A stretch of 64,000 nt of DNA from Pseudoflavonifractor sp. Marseille-P3106. Lineage in GTDB: Bacteria; Bacillota; Clostridia; Oscillospirales; Oscillospiraceae. The DNA is taken from the NCBI GenBank assembly GCA_900169975.1, contig LT827123.1, positions 62,001-126,000 of the forward strand, written 5' to 3'. The notes beneath the pieces were generated by a model. It was given only the letters and a program-made list of their open reading frames with translations, did not search any database and was not told where the DNA came from. Position numbers and translations under genes: made by a program. Numbering within the stretch: position 1 is the first letter of the stretch; each line of letters starts with the position of its first letter. Below are positions 16,897 through 25,139 of this stretch, piece after piece.

Positions 16897-17409
16897 TCAA
16901 TAAGGGATCGTGGCCCAGGTATTTACCCCGGAAAGGTCCAGAAAAAGAATGTTTTTGGGCAAAACAAAGGAAAAGATCAGGATGGCGGCGGCCAGCAGGA
17001 TCACAAGAGCAAACACCGGAAGAGCGGGGAGGTGGCGGAGCGGCTGCTCCGCCAGACAGGGCAGAAACAGACACAGTGCCATCAAAAGCACATAGAGAAG
17101 CGCATCCGCAAAGACGGGCGCAACCTTTAAAACGATGTGGAGGACCCAGCCGGATGCCAGCATGAGGACGCAGGAGAGCAGCAGCGCGGCCATCCTGGAC
17201 GTTCGGCTGTCGTCCCCCCGGGAGAGGATGAGCACGGAGACAAGGCCGGGCCAGAACAAAATTTTCAAATGTTCCCAGATGCTTTCCTGAATGGGACAGA
17301 GCAGCTGGGTGAGCAAATTGGGCCAGAGAGAGTACCCGAAATGCAGACAGGCGCCCGCCACAGTGACCAGTACAAACGTCAGCCAGGTGTTTTTGGAACA
17401 GCGTTTCAT
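16897..17409 (-). CDS. small integral membrane protein, DUF6512-like
   Basis: 170 residues with five hydrophobic segments. The early motif CPIQESIWEHLKILFWPGL is typical of a family I recall as DUF6512, found in Clostridia and of unknown role. Start ATG 17409 has GGAGAG seven bases upstream and a promoter at 17451-17478. It stands alone between the dehydrogenase pseudogene and spoIVB, transcribed away from the sporulation genes. Nothing in the sequence indicates transport substrate or enzyme activity. Confidence 0.7.
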   Translation of the reverse strand: MKRCSKNTWLTFVLVTVAGACLHFGYSLWPNLLTQLLCPIQESIWEHLKILFWPGLVSVLILSRGDDSRTSRMAALLLSCVLMLASGWVLHIVLKVAPVFADALLYVLLMALCLFLPCLAEQPLRHLPALPVFALVILLAAAILIFSFVLPKNILFLDLSGVNTWATIPY

Positions 17410-17450
17410 ATCAGTTCTCTCCTTTTGATGCGGGCGGAGCGCCTGCAGAG

Positions 17451-17478
17451 ATAGTATAACCTATGAATGGGGCTTCAA
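17451..17478 (-). promoter_or_regulatory. probable SigA promoter for the DUF6512-like gene
   Basis: Minus strand: TTGAAG (17473-17478), 16-base spacer, TACTAT (17451-17456), about 40 bases before the start codon. Confidence 0.45.
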
Positions 17479-17698
17479 AATATACGGGAGGGAACCGGGA
17501 AAAGAGTATGTTGTTTTCCAAAAAAAGAGAGATTGCCCCCATTTGCCGGGATAAAACCGGGAGCGCCTGCAAACCCGGCGCCGGAAAAACAGACCCAGCC
17601 AAAGCGGCTGTTCATTTCCAGGGTTCCCGGCGGAGCTTTCGACCATATTAGGGATGACGCTTTTGGCGTCGTTTTGAATTTTAAATGGGGGTGGTCGA

Positions 17699-18769
17699 TT
17701 GAACAAGAAACAGCTGGGGGGCGTTGGACCGGTGCGGGCTGCGGCGGCGGCGCTGGCGGCGGCCCTGGTGCTGGCGTCGGGAGGACAGGACGCGCTGGCC
17801 GCGGAGGAAGCGCCGGTGAGCGCCCCGGCGTCGGTTCGGACCCTGGTCCCGGTGGGCCGGGCGGTGGGGATCAAACTTTTTTCAGACGGCGTGATGGTGG
17901 TGGGATTTTCACAGATCCCGGCGGCGGGGGGAACTGAGACGCCTGCCCGGACGTGCGGGCTGAAAGAGGGGGACATCATCACACACATCAACAGCGCCGA
18001 AGTGGACACCATCGAAGAGGTGCAGAGCCAGCTGGCCCGGATCGGCGGCGAGGAGATGAGCATCCGGGCGCTCCGGGACGGCCGGGAGGTTCAGGTCACC
18101 GCTCAGGCGGTGCAGTGTGTCTCCGACGGATCGTACAAGCTGGGAGCCTGGCTGAGAGACTCCATGGCCGGGATCGGCACCATCACCTATTATGACCCGG
18201 AGACCGGGGCCTTTGGAGCTCTGGGCCACGGAGTCAACGACGTGGATACCGCACAGCTGATGCCACTGGAGACAGGCGGAGTTCTGAAGGCCACGGTCAC
18301 TGACGTGAAAAAAGGGAAGCGGGGCGAGCCGGGGGAACTCCACGGCACCTTTGAGCTTTCCAAGGATGTGGGCGAGCTGACGGCCAATACCGCGCAGGGG
18401 ATTTTCGGTTCCCTGTCCGACGGCAGTTTGGCCGCGGGCCTGGAGCCGGTGGAAGTGGCGAGCCGGGATCAGGTAAAGACCGGGAAAGCCGCCATTTACT
18501 CCAACATTTCGGGGGATGACGTAAAGTCCTATGAGGTGGAAATCACAAAGATCTTTCCGGCGGGCGGAGATGGCCGGGATCTGATGATCAAAGTGACCGA
18601 TCCCACCCTGCTGGAGGCCACCGGAGGCATTGTGCAGGGAATGTCCGGAAGCCCTATTGTCCAGGACGGCCGTCTGGTGGGGGCCGTCACCCATGTGCTG
18701 GTGGGAGACCCCACACAGGGTTATGGAATCCTGGCGGAAAGAATGCTCAGCACAGCTAAAAACTTCTAA
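17699..18769 (+). CDS. spoIVB: SpoIVB serine peptidase (sporulation sigma-K checkpoint)
   Basis: SpoIVB is secreted from the forespore and signals through the SpoIVFA/SpoIVFB complex to release active sigma-K. This 356-residue protein has an N-terminal hydrophobic segment (~10-35), a PDZ domain (~75-150, CGLKEGDIITHINSAEV) and an S55-type peptidase domain with GALGHGVND (catalytic His) and GMSGSPIVQDG (catalytic Ser). Start is TTG 17699 after GGGGGTGG. A small hairpin lies at 17656-17670 in the leader, and CATATTA at 17643 resembles a sigma-G -10 but lacks a clear -35. The neighbour downstream is spo0A, the conserved Firmicute arrangement. Confidence 0.95.
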   Translation: MNKKQLGGVGPVRAAAAALAAALVLASGGQDALAAEEAPVSAPASVRTLVPVGRAVGIKLFSDGVMVVGFSQIPAAGGTETPARTCGLKEGDIITHINSAEVDTIEEVQSQLARIGGEEMSIRALRDGREVQVTAQAVQCVSDGSYKLGAWLRDSMAGIGTITYYDPETGAFGALGHGVNDVDTAQLMPLETGGVLKATVTDVKKGKRGEPGELHGTFELSKDVGELTANTAQGIFGSLSDGSLAAGLEPVEVASRDQVKTGKAAIYSNISGDDVKSYEVEITKIFPAGGDGRDLMIKVTDPTLLEATGGIVQGMSGSPIVQDGRLVGAVTHVLVGDPTQGYGILAERMLSTAKNF

Positions 18770-18780
18770 AAACTGGAAAA

Positions 18781-18797
18781 AGTCGAACGAGGTCGAA
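18781..18797 (+). promoter_or_regulatory. two candidate Spo0A boxes upstream of spo0A
   Basis: AGTCGAA (18781-18787) and GGTCGAA (18791-18797) are direct repeats ten bases apart, each one mismatch from the 0A box TGTCGAA. They lie about 32 bases upstream of the -35 of the spo0A promoter, suggesting autoregulation. Confidence 0.5.
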
Positions 18798-18828
18798 TTT
18801 TTCTTATCCAAAAAATGGCAAAACTGTA

Positions 18829-18857
18829 TTGCGTTTGTTGTCTATTTATGGTAAATT
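18829..18857 (+). promoter_or_regulatory. probable promoter of spo0A
   Basis: TTGCGT (18829-18834), 17-base spacer, TAAATT (18852-18857), about 58 bases before the spo0A start. Confidence 0.5.
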
Positions 18858-18914
18858 ATTGGCAACCGGTAAACATGCCTTGGCCAGGCGAGACGCAGCG
18901 GAAAGGGAGTCAAT

Positions 18915-19673
18915 ATGGATAAGAAGAAGATTCTTGTGGCGGACGCAGGAGAGGAATTCCGTCGCCTGTTGGTGGAGACCATTGACGCCGAAAGTGACCT
19001 TGCCGTAGTGGGAGATACAGGAGACGGGGAAGAGGCGGTCTCTCTGTGTGCCAAGCGGAAGCCTGATGTGGTTGTCATGGACATGATCCTGGCGAAAATG
19101 GATGGAGTGGAGGTTCTGGCCTCTCTGAGCGCTCTGGAGACAAAACCGAAGATTTTAGTGTTGTCCAGCTTTGCGGGAGGCGGGCTGGCCGACCTTGCCG
19201 CAGCCAACGGCGCGGAATATTTTATGCTGAAACCTTGCAAGACCACTTCTGTGGTGGAACGCATCCGCCAGGTGACCACCGTGGCGCGCCCCCTTTCGGA
19301 GGAGCCGATCAGTCGGGGGAGGAGCCTGGAGAGCACAGTGACTGCGATCATTCACGAGATCGGTGTTCCGGCCCACATAAAGGGCTACCAGTATTTGCGC
19401 GAAGCGATCATGATCGCCGTGGTGGATATGGATGTTATCAACGCGGTGACAAAAGTCCTTTATCCCGAAGTAGCCAAGCGGTTCGGCACCACGGCCAGCC
19501 GGGTGGAACGGGCCATTCGCCACGCCATTGAGGTGGCGTGGGACCGGGGCGACCTGGAGACGCTGCAAAAGTATTTCGGCTATACCGTTTCCAATGCCAA
19601 AGGGAAGCCCACCAACAGTGAGTTCATCGCTATGATTGCCGACCGGCTCCAGCTCCAAAGAAAGGAGCAGTGA
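18915..19673 (+). CDS. spo0A: Spo0A, master regulator of sporulation
   Basis: 252 residues: receiver domain (~1-125, phospho-acceptor Asp in VVVMDMIL, Lys in FMLKPC) and the Spo0A_C DNA-binding domain (~145-252) with the characteristic [35 protein letters not shown] and recognition region [17 protein letters not shown]. Start ATG 18915 follows AAAGGGAG. One oddity: the acidic pocket reads VADAGEEF where B. subtilis has VADDNREL, so the second Asp of the Mg site is Ala, and the usual M-P after the phospho-site is L-A. Phosphorylation chemistry may differ, although the DNA-binding half is fully conserved. Confidence 0.97.
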   Translation: MDKKKILVADAGEEFRRLLVETIDAESDLAVVGDTGDGEEAVSLCAKRKPDVVVMDMILAKMDGVEVLASLSALETKPKILVLSSFAGGGLADLAAANGAEYFMLKPCKTTSVVERIRQVTTVARPLSEEPISRGRSLESTVTAIIHEIGVPAHIKGYQYLREAIMIAVVDMDVINAVTKVLYPEVAKRFGTTASRVERAIRHAIEVAWDRGDLETLQKYFGYTVSNAKGKPTNSEFIAMIADRLQLQRKEQ

Positions 19674-19774
19674 GGGATCTTTTTTGTGCGGTTCAAACCG
19701 CGCGAGGCCGGGGAGGCTGGCCGGCGCGACAGCAGGATCCTGCGTCGAAGTCTTTTTATTATGGAAAATCGATA

Positions 19775-19822
19775 CACCCGGCTGACCGGATCTTTTAATC
19801 CGGTCAGCCGGGTGTTGTTTTT
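19775..19822 (+). terminator. strong terminator downstream of spo0A
   Basis: A 17-bp perfect stem (19775-19791 with 19798-19814), 6-base loop, then TTGTTTTTT. It lies 100 bases after the spo0A stop. Confidence 0.85.
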
Positions 19823-19851
19823 TGCTGCGGATTGACGTTCCGCTGTGATGT

Positions 19852-19987
19852 TTACAGGAACAAGCTCCACATAAAGTTCGAAAACACGTGGCAGCCGGCG
19901 TGGTAAAGCATGCTGTACTGGATGCCGTATCTGCGGCTTAGTCTGCCGAATGCCGGCTCCAGCCGGCATTCACTGGTTGCTGCTGCT
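19852..19987 (-). pseudogene. C-terminal fragment, possibly of a CPBP-type membrane protein
   Basis: About 45 codons on the minus strand read ...ECRLEPAFGRLSRRYGIQ then YSMLYHAGCHVFSNFMW and a stop at 19852. The G-x-x-x-x-M-x-x-H-A pattern resembles the last helix of CPBP intramembrane proteases. The frame is closed by a stop immediately upstream (near 19988), about 20 bases from the left end of the IS1182 element, so the gene was probably truncated there. The family assignment is tentative. The rest of 19674-20005 holds only the spo0A terminator. Confidence 0.4.
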
Positions 19988-20170
19988 TAAAGTTTTTTAC
20001 TGTCCCCTAGGTCAGTTTACAAAGAACTACACGCAGACCGTGAAACGGGCTGCTGACAACAAATAAAGGCTGAACATCAAGCACAGGAAAAGTACGAGAT
20101 ATTCAGCCTGTTTTGTTGTCTGGGGGTTCCAAAGGGGCATTTTCTGCGAAAACTGGAAGCCACGCTGGAT

Positions 20171-21445
20171 TTGTCTTTCGTCCGTGAAGAAACAGCCCAT
20201 CTGTACAGCGGCAGGTATGGCCGCCCGCCCGTCGACCCGGTGGTGCTGGTGAAGTATCTGCTGGTGGGCTTTCTGTACGGCATTCCCTCGGAGCGGCAGA
20301 TCGAACAGCGCATCCAGACAGATGTGGCTCTGCGGTGGTATCTGGGTCTGGATCTGTTTGACCGGGTACCAGACCACAGCACCATCTCGCAGCTTCGGCG
20401 GCGCAAACCTTCTTTCCGCAAGGTTTTCCGTCGGCTGTTTGAGGAAGTGGTGCGTCAGTGCATCGGGAAAGGTCTGGTCAGCGGGCGGCTGGCAGCCACC
20501 GACTCTACCCATGTAAAGGCCGATGCCTCCAGGGCGTCGGAGCATCTGGTGGAAATTCAGCCGGAGCCGGGGGTATACTGGGAACGGCTGGACAGCTACG
20601 AGGAAGAAGGGCTGCAGGAACTGGAGAAAAGGACCGGACACCGCCGGAAGAAGCGGACAAAGCAGATCAAGCGGGACAGCCGCCGCAGCCACAAGCGCGT
20701 GAGCCGGACGGATCCGGAGGCAGGCCACATGAAACGGCCGGGGAAACCGGAGGGCCAGTACTACCTGAGCCACCAGACCCTGGACACGGACCACGGTGTG
20801 ATCCTGGGCGTGACAGTGACGCCGGGAGATGTACATGACTCTGTACCATATCTGGACCACCTGGAGCAGATCCATCGGGATGTTCTCCCCATTCAGGCGG
20901 CAACAGCGGACGCCGCTTACGATTTTCCTCTGGCCCACCGTGTGCTGGAGGAGCAGGGAATCTCTTTTTATGTCAGGCCGCAGCCTTTTGCTGACAGGAC
21001 TAAGTCGGAATTCAAACGGGATGCCTTTTCTTATGATGCGGAGAACGATGTTTACCATTGCCCCAATGGAAAAGAGCTTCGCGTGAGGGGGCTGTACCGC
21101 AGCGCAAGCGGTGTGTACTGGGAGTATTGGGCGGACCGCAGAGACTGCCGGAGCTGTCCTTTCCGGGAGAAATGTCTGAGCAAAAATGATCAGCGCGGTG
21201 CGCGAAGGCTGCTGGACACCTACTTCCGTCCCACGGTCCGACGGCATCTTGCCCGGCAAAACGAGCCGGACTATCTGGATGGGCTGCGCAAGCGGCAGGT
21301 CTGGTGCGAGGGAACCTTTGCCGCTCAGAAGTGGGGACATAACTTAACACGCGTCTTGCGGCGGGGGTTAGAGGCAGCAGAGGACCACTGCCTTCTCTCG
21401 GCGACCGCTTTGAACTTAAAAAGGATGATAAGATGTATGGGATGA
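20171..21445 (+). CDS. IS1182-family transposase
   Basis: Transposes its element by DDE chemistry. The protein contains HLYSGRYGRPPVDPVVL, the DUF772-like N-terminus DHSTISQLRRRK, AATDSTHVKAD (first catalytic Asp), a later Asp in ATADAAYDFP, and WCEGTFAAQK..HNL with the Glu, the usual order of the family. TTG 20171 is the first conventional start, but family-like residues (EKYEIFSLFCCLGVPKGHFL) are readable in the same frame back to about 20064, where only ATA and other non-standard starts exist. The gene may thus be translated from an unusual start or be slightly damaged at the 5' end. Confidence 0.88.
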   Translation: MSFVREETAHLYSGRYGRPPVDPVVLVKYLLVGFLYGIPSERQIEQRIQTDVALRWYLGLDLFDRVPDHSTISQLRRRKPSFRKVFRRLFEEVVRQCIGKGLVSGRLAATDSTHVKADASRASEHLVEIQPEPGVYWERLDSYEEEGLQELEKRTGHRRKKRTKQIKRDSRRSHKRVSRTDPEAGHMKRPGKPEGQYYLSHQTLDTDHGVILGVTVTPGDVHDSVPYLDHLEQIHRDVLPIQAATADAAYDFPLAHRVLEEQGISFYVRPQPFADRTKSEFKRDAFSYDAENDVYHCPNGKELRVRGLYRSASGVYWEYWADRRDCRSCPFREKCLSKNDQRGARRLLDTYFRPTVRRHLARQNEPDYLDGLRKRQVWCEGTFAAQKWGHNLTRVLRRGLEAAEDHCLLSATALNLKRMIRCMG

Positions 21446-21465
21446 CGCCGGTGGGCGTCTTTTTT
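21444..21465 (+). terminator. terminator of the IS1182 transposase
   Basis: GACGCC, loop GGTG, GGCGTC, then TTTTTT, overlapping the transposase stop. Confidence 0.7.
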
Positions 21466-21546
21466 ACTGCCATTTTTCCACTTGAAATAAATGAACAGGC
21501 ACTTTGTCAACAGCCCCAAGTTGTCCCAAAGCAGACAAAACAAAAT

Positions 21547-21577
21547 GCGCCTGTGTACCACAAAGGCACACAGGCGC
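21547..21577 (-). terminator. hairpin, probable minus-strand terminator
   Basis: Ten-bp perfect stem (21547-21556 with 21568-21577); on the minus strand it is followed by ATTTTGTTTT. It would end transcripts from the decayed genes at 21.8-22.5 kb. No gene is seen in 21466-21815. Confidence 0.6.
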
Positions 21578-21815
21578 AGGAAATTACACATTCACTTAAA
21601 AGCTGACAATTTTCGCATCCGCCACCGGACTGATCCCATCGGAAAGAGTAGCTTTTTTTGATGAGTTAGGCGGATGGAAAATGAGAGCTAACAAAAGGCA
21701 TCTCCCTAAAACTATAAAAGAGCCGATAACCGCAGCTCATGGCTGAGTGGTTATCGGCTCTGCGTCTATGCGTCTGGCTCTTTGATAATGGATGTATTGA
21801 ATTGTTTGACATTGA

Positions 21816-22463
21816 CTATCGTTTCCCGTTTGCATTTAGGGCAGAACAACGGAAAGTTCTCAAGTACAGTACCAAGACGTATCTTGGTTCGTGTCTTGTT
21901 TTTGCAGATCGGACAAAGTACCCATTTTTCATTTTCCAAGGCATCACCCTATTTCTTTGAAAATACGAAACCGTTGGGTTAATGCTCTGCTGTCCAGAAG
22001 ACGCGGCGATAATGTCCGCATACTTCTCCCATACAAAATACGTATAATCACTCTGCTCATGAGTTTGTGTACTACCGTCCTCCTTGGTGAGTATCAGCAG
22101 AAATTTCTTTTGTTCGGCATCGTACCACTCCGCTATCGCTCCAACGCTCAAAATGTCACTTGGGGAGGAAATGACCTCCTCTTCGATATAGCCTCGCTCC
22201 ACAACACCGTCATGCAGGCGGTAGACATAGATGCGCGCTGCGGCGTCAAACCATAAGTGACATTACAGATCAACTCCGTGGTGCCCTCACCGTCAAGGTC
22301 GCAGACAGAGTCATCAATTTCGTAGCCGTGACTCGTGGCAATGGGCATCCGACCCTGCGCAGTAGCAGTATGGGTGTAATAGGTTTGCCCACAGGTGTTG
22401 CCTGTCTGCTGTATCCAGTAAACGGAAAGCCCCATAATATTCAATCATAATAGCTTCTTCTTT
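21816..22463 (-). pseudogene. FG-GAP/VCBS-like hypothetical protein, frameshifted
   Basis: Two overlapping frames join into one protein: ...VCDLDGEGTTELICNVTYG, then FDAAARIYVYRLHDGVVERG and on to the stop at 21816. The join is at TATGGTTTGAC near 22251; one missing T in the T run explains the shift exactly (Y-G-F-D). D-L-D-G-E-G is the calcium-loop type motif of FG-GAP/VCBS repeats. A good start is also missing: the best-placed ATG (22463, MIEYYGAF) is in another frame. Related fragments occur at 23470 and 24890. Either a decaying gene or a sequencing error at a homopolymer. Confidence 0.6.
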
Positions 22464-22479
22464 TCTGATCTGACAAAAC

Positions 22480-23217
22480 TCAATAGGGCAGGTGGAACTC
22501 GGCCACCCGCCAGCCATCGCCTGTGCGCTCCATGCGGATGGGATAGGCCTCGGTGTAGATGGGTCGCGTCCCATTCTCGTCCGCCTCTACCGTCAAATCG
22601 GCATAGTGCCCAATGAGGGTGAACTCCACCGCGCTGTCGCTCTGGCTTACCAGTTCATAGACATCCGGTGCGTCCGCCATGTCGTACTCCATATCACTGC
22701 CCCGGGAAACGTCCAGATAGCACAGCCGCCCGTCCTCCGTGGAGGTGAAGAGAGGGACGGACGCGCCGTCTGATATCTCGCCGGCCAGGAGAGTCTCCTT
22801 GTATGCCGGGGTAAAAAGGCCGTCCAGCATGGCCTCAAAGTCGTCCCACCGGGCAAACCGGCCCACCGACAGCAGATAAGTCTGGCTGCTGTCCAGGGTC
22901 ACCGTCTCATAGTTGCTCTTGTCCGGCTGGCTGCCGTCGGCCAGAGGGTAGTCGTCCACGGCGGAGGTATTGCACCCCATGAGGAAATTGGCCGCGCTGA
23001 AAGCCCGGAGGAACAAGTCCTGCTGCTCTGGAGTCAGGAAGTCGGGTACCGGCTGCTCCGCCATCCAGTCAGGGATGGGGGGCTCGGTAGAGGGCTCCAT
23101 CTCCTTCGTGGGGGAGGTGACGGCCAAAACGTCCGCGGGAGAGGTAGCGGGGGCCTCCTGACCGGCGCAGGCGGTCAAGAGCAGGGCAAGGGTCAGGGCA
23201 GGGAGGATCTTTTTCAT
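22480..23217 (-). CDS. secreted lipoprotein of unknown function
   Basis: 245 residues. The N-terminus MKKILPALTLALLLTACAGQ is a lipoprotein signal with lipobox LTAC, followed by a Thr/Pro/Ser-rich linker and a globular domain (FLTPEQQDLFLRAFSAANFLMGC, then YLLSVGRFARWDDFEAML, and a C-terminal GDGWRVAEFHLPY). The layout is reminiscent of IseA-like or NTF2-like cell-surface lipoproteins, but I cannot place it firmly. Start ATG 23217 has AGAGGA six bases upstream. It sits in the middle of decayed relatives yet looks intact, with higher GC codon use than its neighbours. Confidence 0.75.
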   Translation of the reverse strand: MKKILPALTLALLLTACAGQEAPATSPADVLAVTSPTKEMEPSTEPPIPDWMAEQPVPDFLTPEQQDLFLRAFSAANFLMGCNTSAVDDYPLADGSQPDKSNYETVTLDSSQTYLLSVGRFARWDDFEAMLDGLFTPAYKETLLAGEISDGASVPLFTSTEDGRLCYLDVSRGSDMEYDMADAPDVYELVSQSDSAVEFTLIGHYADLTVEADENGTRPIYTEAYPIRMERTGDGWRVAEFHLPY

Positions 23218-23225
23218 TATTCGTC

Positions 23226-23448
23226 CTCTTTTCATTGGTTAATATATTTTCTTCTGTAAGCGAGAAATATTCGATTTTCAGTTCCAAAGCGTTTCCATTA
23301 TTTGTTTCAAGCCACGCAATATAGTCAGCCTCACCCATAGGAGTTACACCCCAAGTGTTGCTTCCAACATAATAGACCGTCCCTGTGCTGGAAGCATCTG
23401 CATCATTTGGATAACGCACAGGCACACCGTTCACCTCAAAAATAGCCT
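23226..23448 (-). pseudogene. C-terminal gene fragment with SLTEEN tail
   Basis: The frame reads GVPVRYPNDADASSTGTVYY, SNTWGVTPMGEADYIAWLE and ends ELKIEYFSLTEENILTNE, running into the start of the lipoprotein gene without its own stop. A similar tail, EELEIEYLSLTEENTLAIEQ with a stop, is at 25017-25135. No start is present. It is a remnant of a paralogue family that has been duplicated and is decaying here. Confidence 0.5.
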
Positions 23449-23469
23449 TGTCCTAAGATGAGCATATCC

Positions 23470-23730
23470 TCACAACTCATAAGCACCCCACTCCGGCAGG
23501 TAGCGGTAAAGTGCATACGGCCACATTTCTCCGTAGGTCTGATTATGGGAAGATAGGGCTTTCAGATTGCCATTCTGCCAAAAGACAAATGCATGGAACT
23601 CCTTCCGTTGGATATAGATATTCTTTGCCTCGGCATCATGCCCGATGATATACCCCATTGCACTTGCCATAACGCCCGGGTCATAGAGCAACACCAATTT
23701 CTCTTTTCCATCGGCATCCACGTCGGACAT
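23470..23730 (-). pseudogene. FG-GAP/VCBS-like C-terminal fragment
   Basis: The reading SDVDADGKEKLVLLYDPGVM followed by ASAMGYIIGHDAEAK and ending LYRYLPEWGAYEL with a stop at 23470 looks like the end of a secreted protein with a D-x-D-x-D-G-x-x-x-L calcium-loop repeat. It lacks a start, a signal sequence and a ribosome site and begins just after the stop of the LRR lipoprotein gene. It resembles the protein broken at 21816-22463 in the D-x-D-G motif. Interpreted as a remnant. Confidence 0.5.
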
Positions 23731-23736
23731 AGCAAA

Positions 23737-24840
23737 CTAGAAAGGTAAGCCTGCCGATATTTCCGAGGGCCTGTATTGTTCTGTAGGGCAACCATACCAA
23801 GGATCATTCCAGCCAGAAGTCCCTTCCTGGCAGTAAATAATAACGTTTTCAGTTGCATCAAATACATAATTAGCTTGTTCAGGTGCATTACCTTCAAAAT
23901 AGATCGCACGCAACTTAGGACAATCTGTAAACGCACAATTACGCAGAAGTGTAACACTGGACGGAACAGTAACTACTTCCAGATTAGTACATCCATAAAA
24001 TGCATTGTCTTGAATCTCTACGACCCCATCAGGGATCACTACAGAAGTGACATTTGTGCAGTCCTGAAATGCACCTATGGTACCAAATACATTGCCAATA
24101 GCGGAAACAGGTTTTCCATCTATCTCTGCGGGAATAACAACATCCCCGCCGGAACCTATGTAGCGTTCAATCGTAACAGAACCATCTTCGTTTTCTAAAA
24201 CTTCAAATTCTGCTGTATTCACAACTGGCTGTATTGCATCAGCTAAGTCACTATTGGTATTTGATATTTCAGGGTCTACTATAGACACCGGAGCATTGCG
24301 CTTCACGACTTCTTCTCCTGTAAAACTCCATCCCCCAGCAGCATTCACTTCGTTTGTATTCACCATCACTTCCATACCATGATACGTGAATCGTAACCAA
24401 CCTGCTGCAGCTGAATCATCTTCTATGTACTCATAATCGTCCACACCAATCAAGGAGAAGAATGCTTCAAAGGACATGTCATCTTCCATGTCCGGGAAAA
24501 GAATGTTTGCAGTGGAGAGAAAACCAGCGCATTTCAGCTGATCCTCCAGTTCATTCATGGCCTTTTCCGCATCGCCGCTCTGTGCTCCAAAAAAGTAGTA
24601 AACATATTCCGCCTCTGGGTCTCCAAAACATATTGCAGCATTATCCGGGAATCCACCTGGTTTTACAACCAATTCGCCTTCCGGATGCTCCTTTTTTAAT
24701 TCGCTCAGTGTTTTTCCAATGTTATTAAGAAATTCGGGTGTTCGGTTGCTGCGGTCTGCAGGTGCACAAGCAGATAATACGAATGATATAAGCAATAATA
24801 TTATTGCAATCGTACCTTTCACAGAGAGCCTTTCTTTCAT
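23737..24840 (-). CDS. BspA-type leucine-rich-repeat lipoprotein
   Basis: 367 residues. A hydrophobic signal with lipobox LSAC (IILLLISFVLSACAP) is followed by an alpha/beta domain (~25-200) and a C-terminal block of BspA/LRR_5 repeats (~225-345: AFQDCTNVTSVVIPDGVVEI, AFYGCTNLEVVTVPSSV, AFTDCPKLRAIYF). Such proteins are displayed on the surface and often mediate adhesion or binding. Start ATG 24840 follows AAGGTG; GTG 24849 in the same frame is less likely. Base composition is AT-richer than the chromosome around spo0A, consistent with acquisition. Confidence 0.85.
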   Translation of the reverse strand: MKERLSVKGTIAIILLLISFVLSACAPADRSNRTPEFLNNIGKTLSELKKEHPEGELVVKPGGFPDNAAICFGDPEAEYVYYFFGAQSGDAEKAMNELEDQLKCAGFLSTANILFPDMEDDMSFEAFFSLIGVDDYEYIEDDSAAAGWLRFTYHGMEVMVNTNEVNAAGGWSFTGEEVVKRNAPVSIVDPEISNTNSDLADAIQPVVNTAEFEVLENEDGSVTIERYIGSGGDVVIPAEIDGKPVSAIGNVFGTIGAFQDCTNVTSVVIPDGVVEIQDNAFYGCTNLEVVTVPSSVTLLRNCAFTDCPKLRAIYFEGNAPEQANYVFDATENVIIYCQEGTSGWNDPWYGCPTEQYRPSEISAGLPF

Positions 24841-24889
24841 CTTCGTCACCTTATCATTTTGTTTATTTTTTCATTTTCCTTAGCCGCAA

Positions 24890-25135
24890 CTACATAAACC
24901 GTATCTTGGTTCGGATCTTGTTGTCACATAATGGCATAGAACCTATTTTTTCAAGGTATCACCTTCGCATGCTTTTCTTCCGAATGTGTCGTGGCATAAC
25001 CCCTGCTATTGCTATTGTTCAATCGCCAAAGTATTTTCTTCGGTAAGTGACAGATACTCGATTTCTAACTCCTCAGTATCGCCTTTTGCCGTTGACTGGC
25101 TCGGCTGGCTTTGCTGTTTTCCCACGAACAAGATG
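24890..25135 (-). pseudogene. remnants of a paralogous hypothetical gene
   Basis: The plus-strand stretch CGTATCTTGGTTCGGATCTTG near 24899 closely resembles 21877-21898 inside the frameshifted gene, and the minus-strand frame near 25017-25135 encodes EELEIEYLSLTEENTLAIEQ, like the fragment at 23226. Stops interrupt all frames between them. This is a second, more decayed copy of the same gene family. Confidence 0.45.
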
Positions 25136-25139
25136 TAAG

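Larger units (their letters stand above)
20006..21520 (+). mobile_element. IS1182-type insertion sequence
   Basis: One DDE transposase gene is flanked by imperfect inverted ends: left 20006-20024 ending GTCAGTTTACAAAG, right 21502-21520 whose reverse complement ends GGCTGTTGACAAAG. About 14 of 19 positions match; similarity fades outward, so exact tips and target duplication are not fixed. Only one copy is in the window. Confidence 0.75.
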
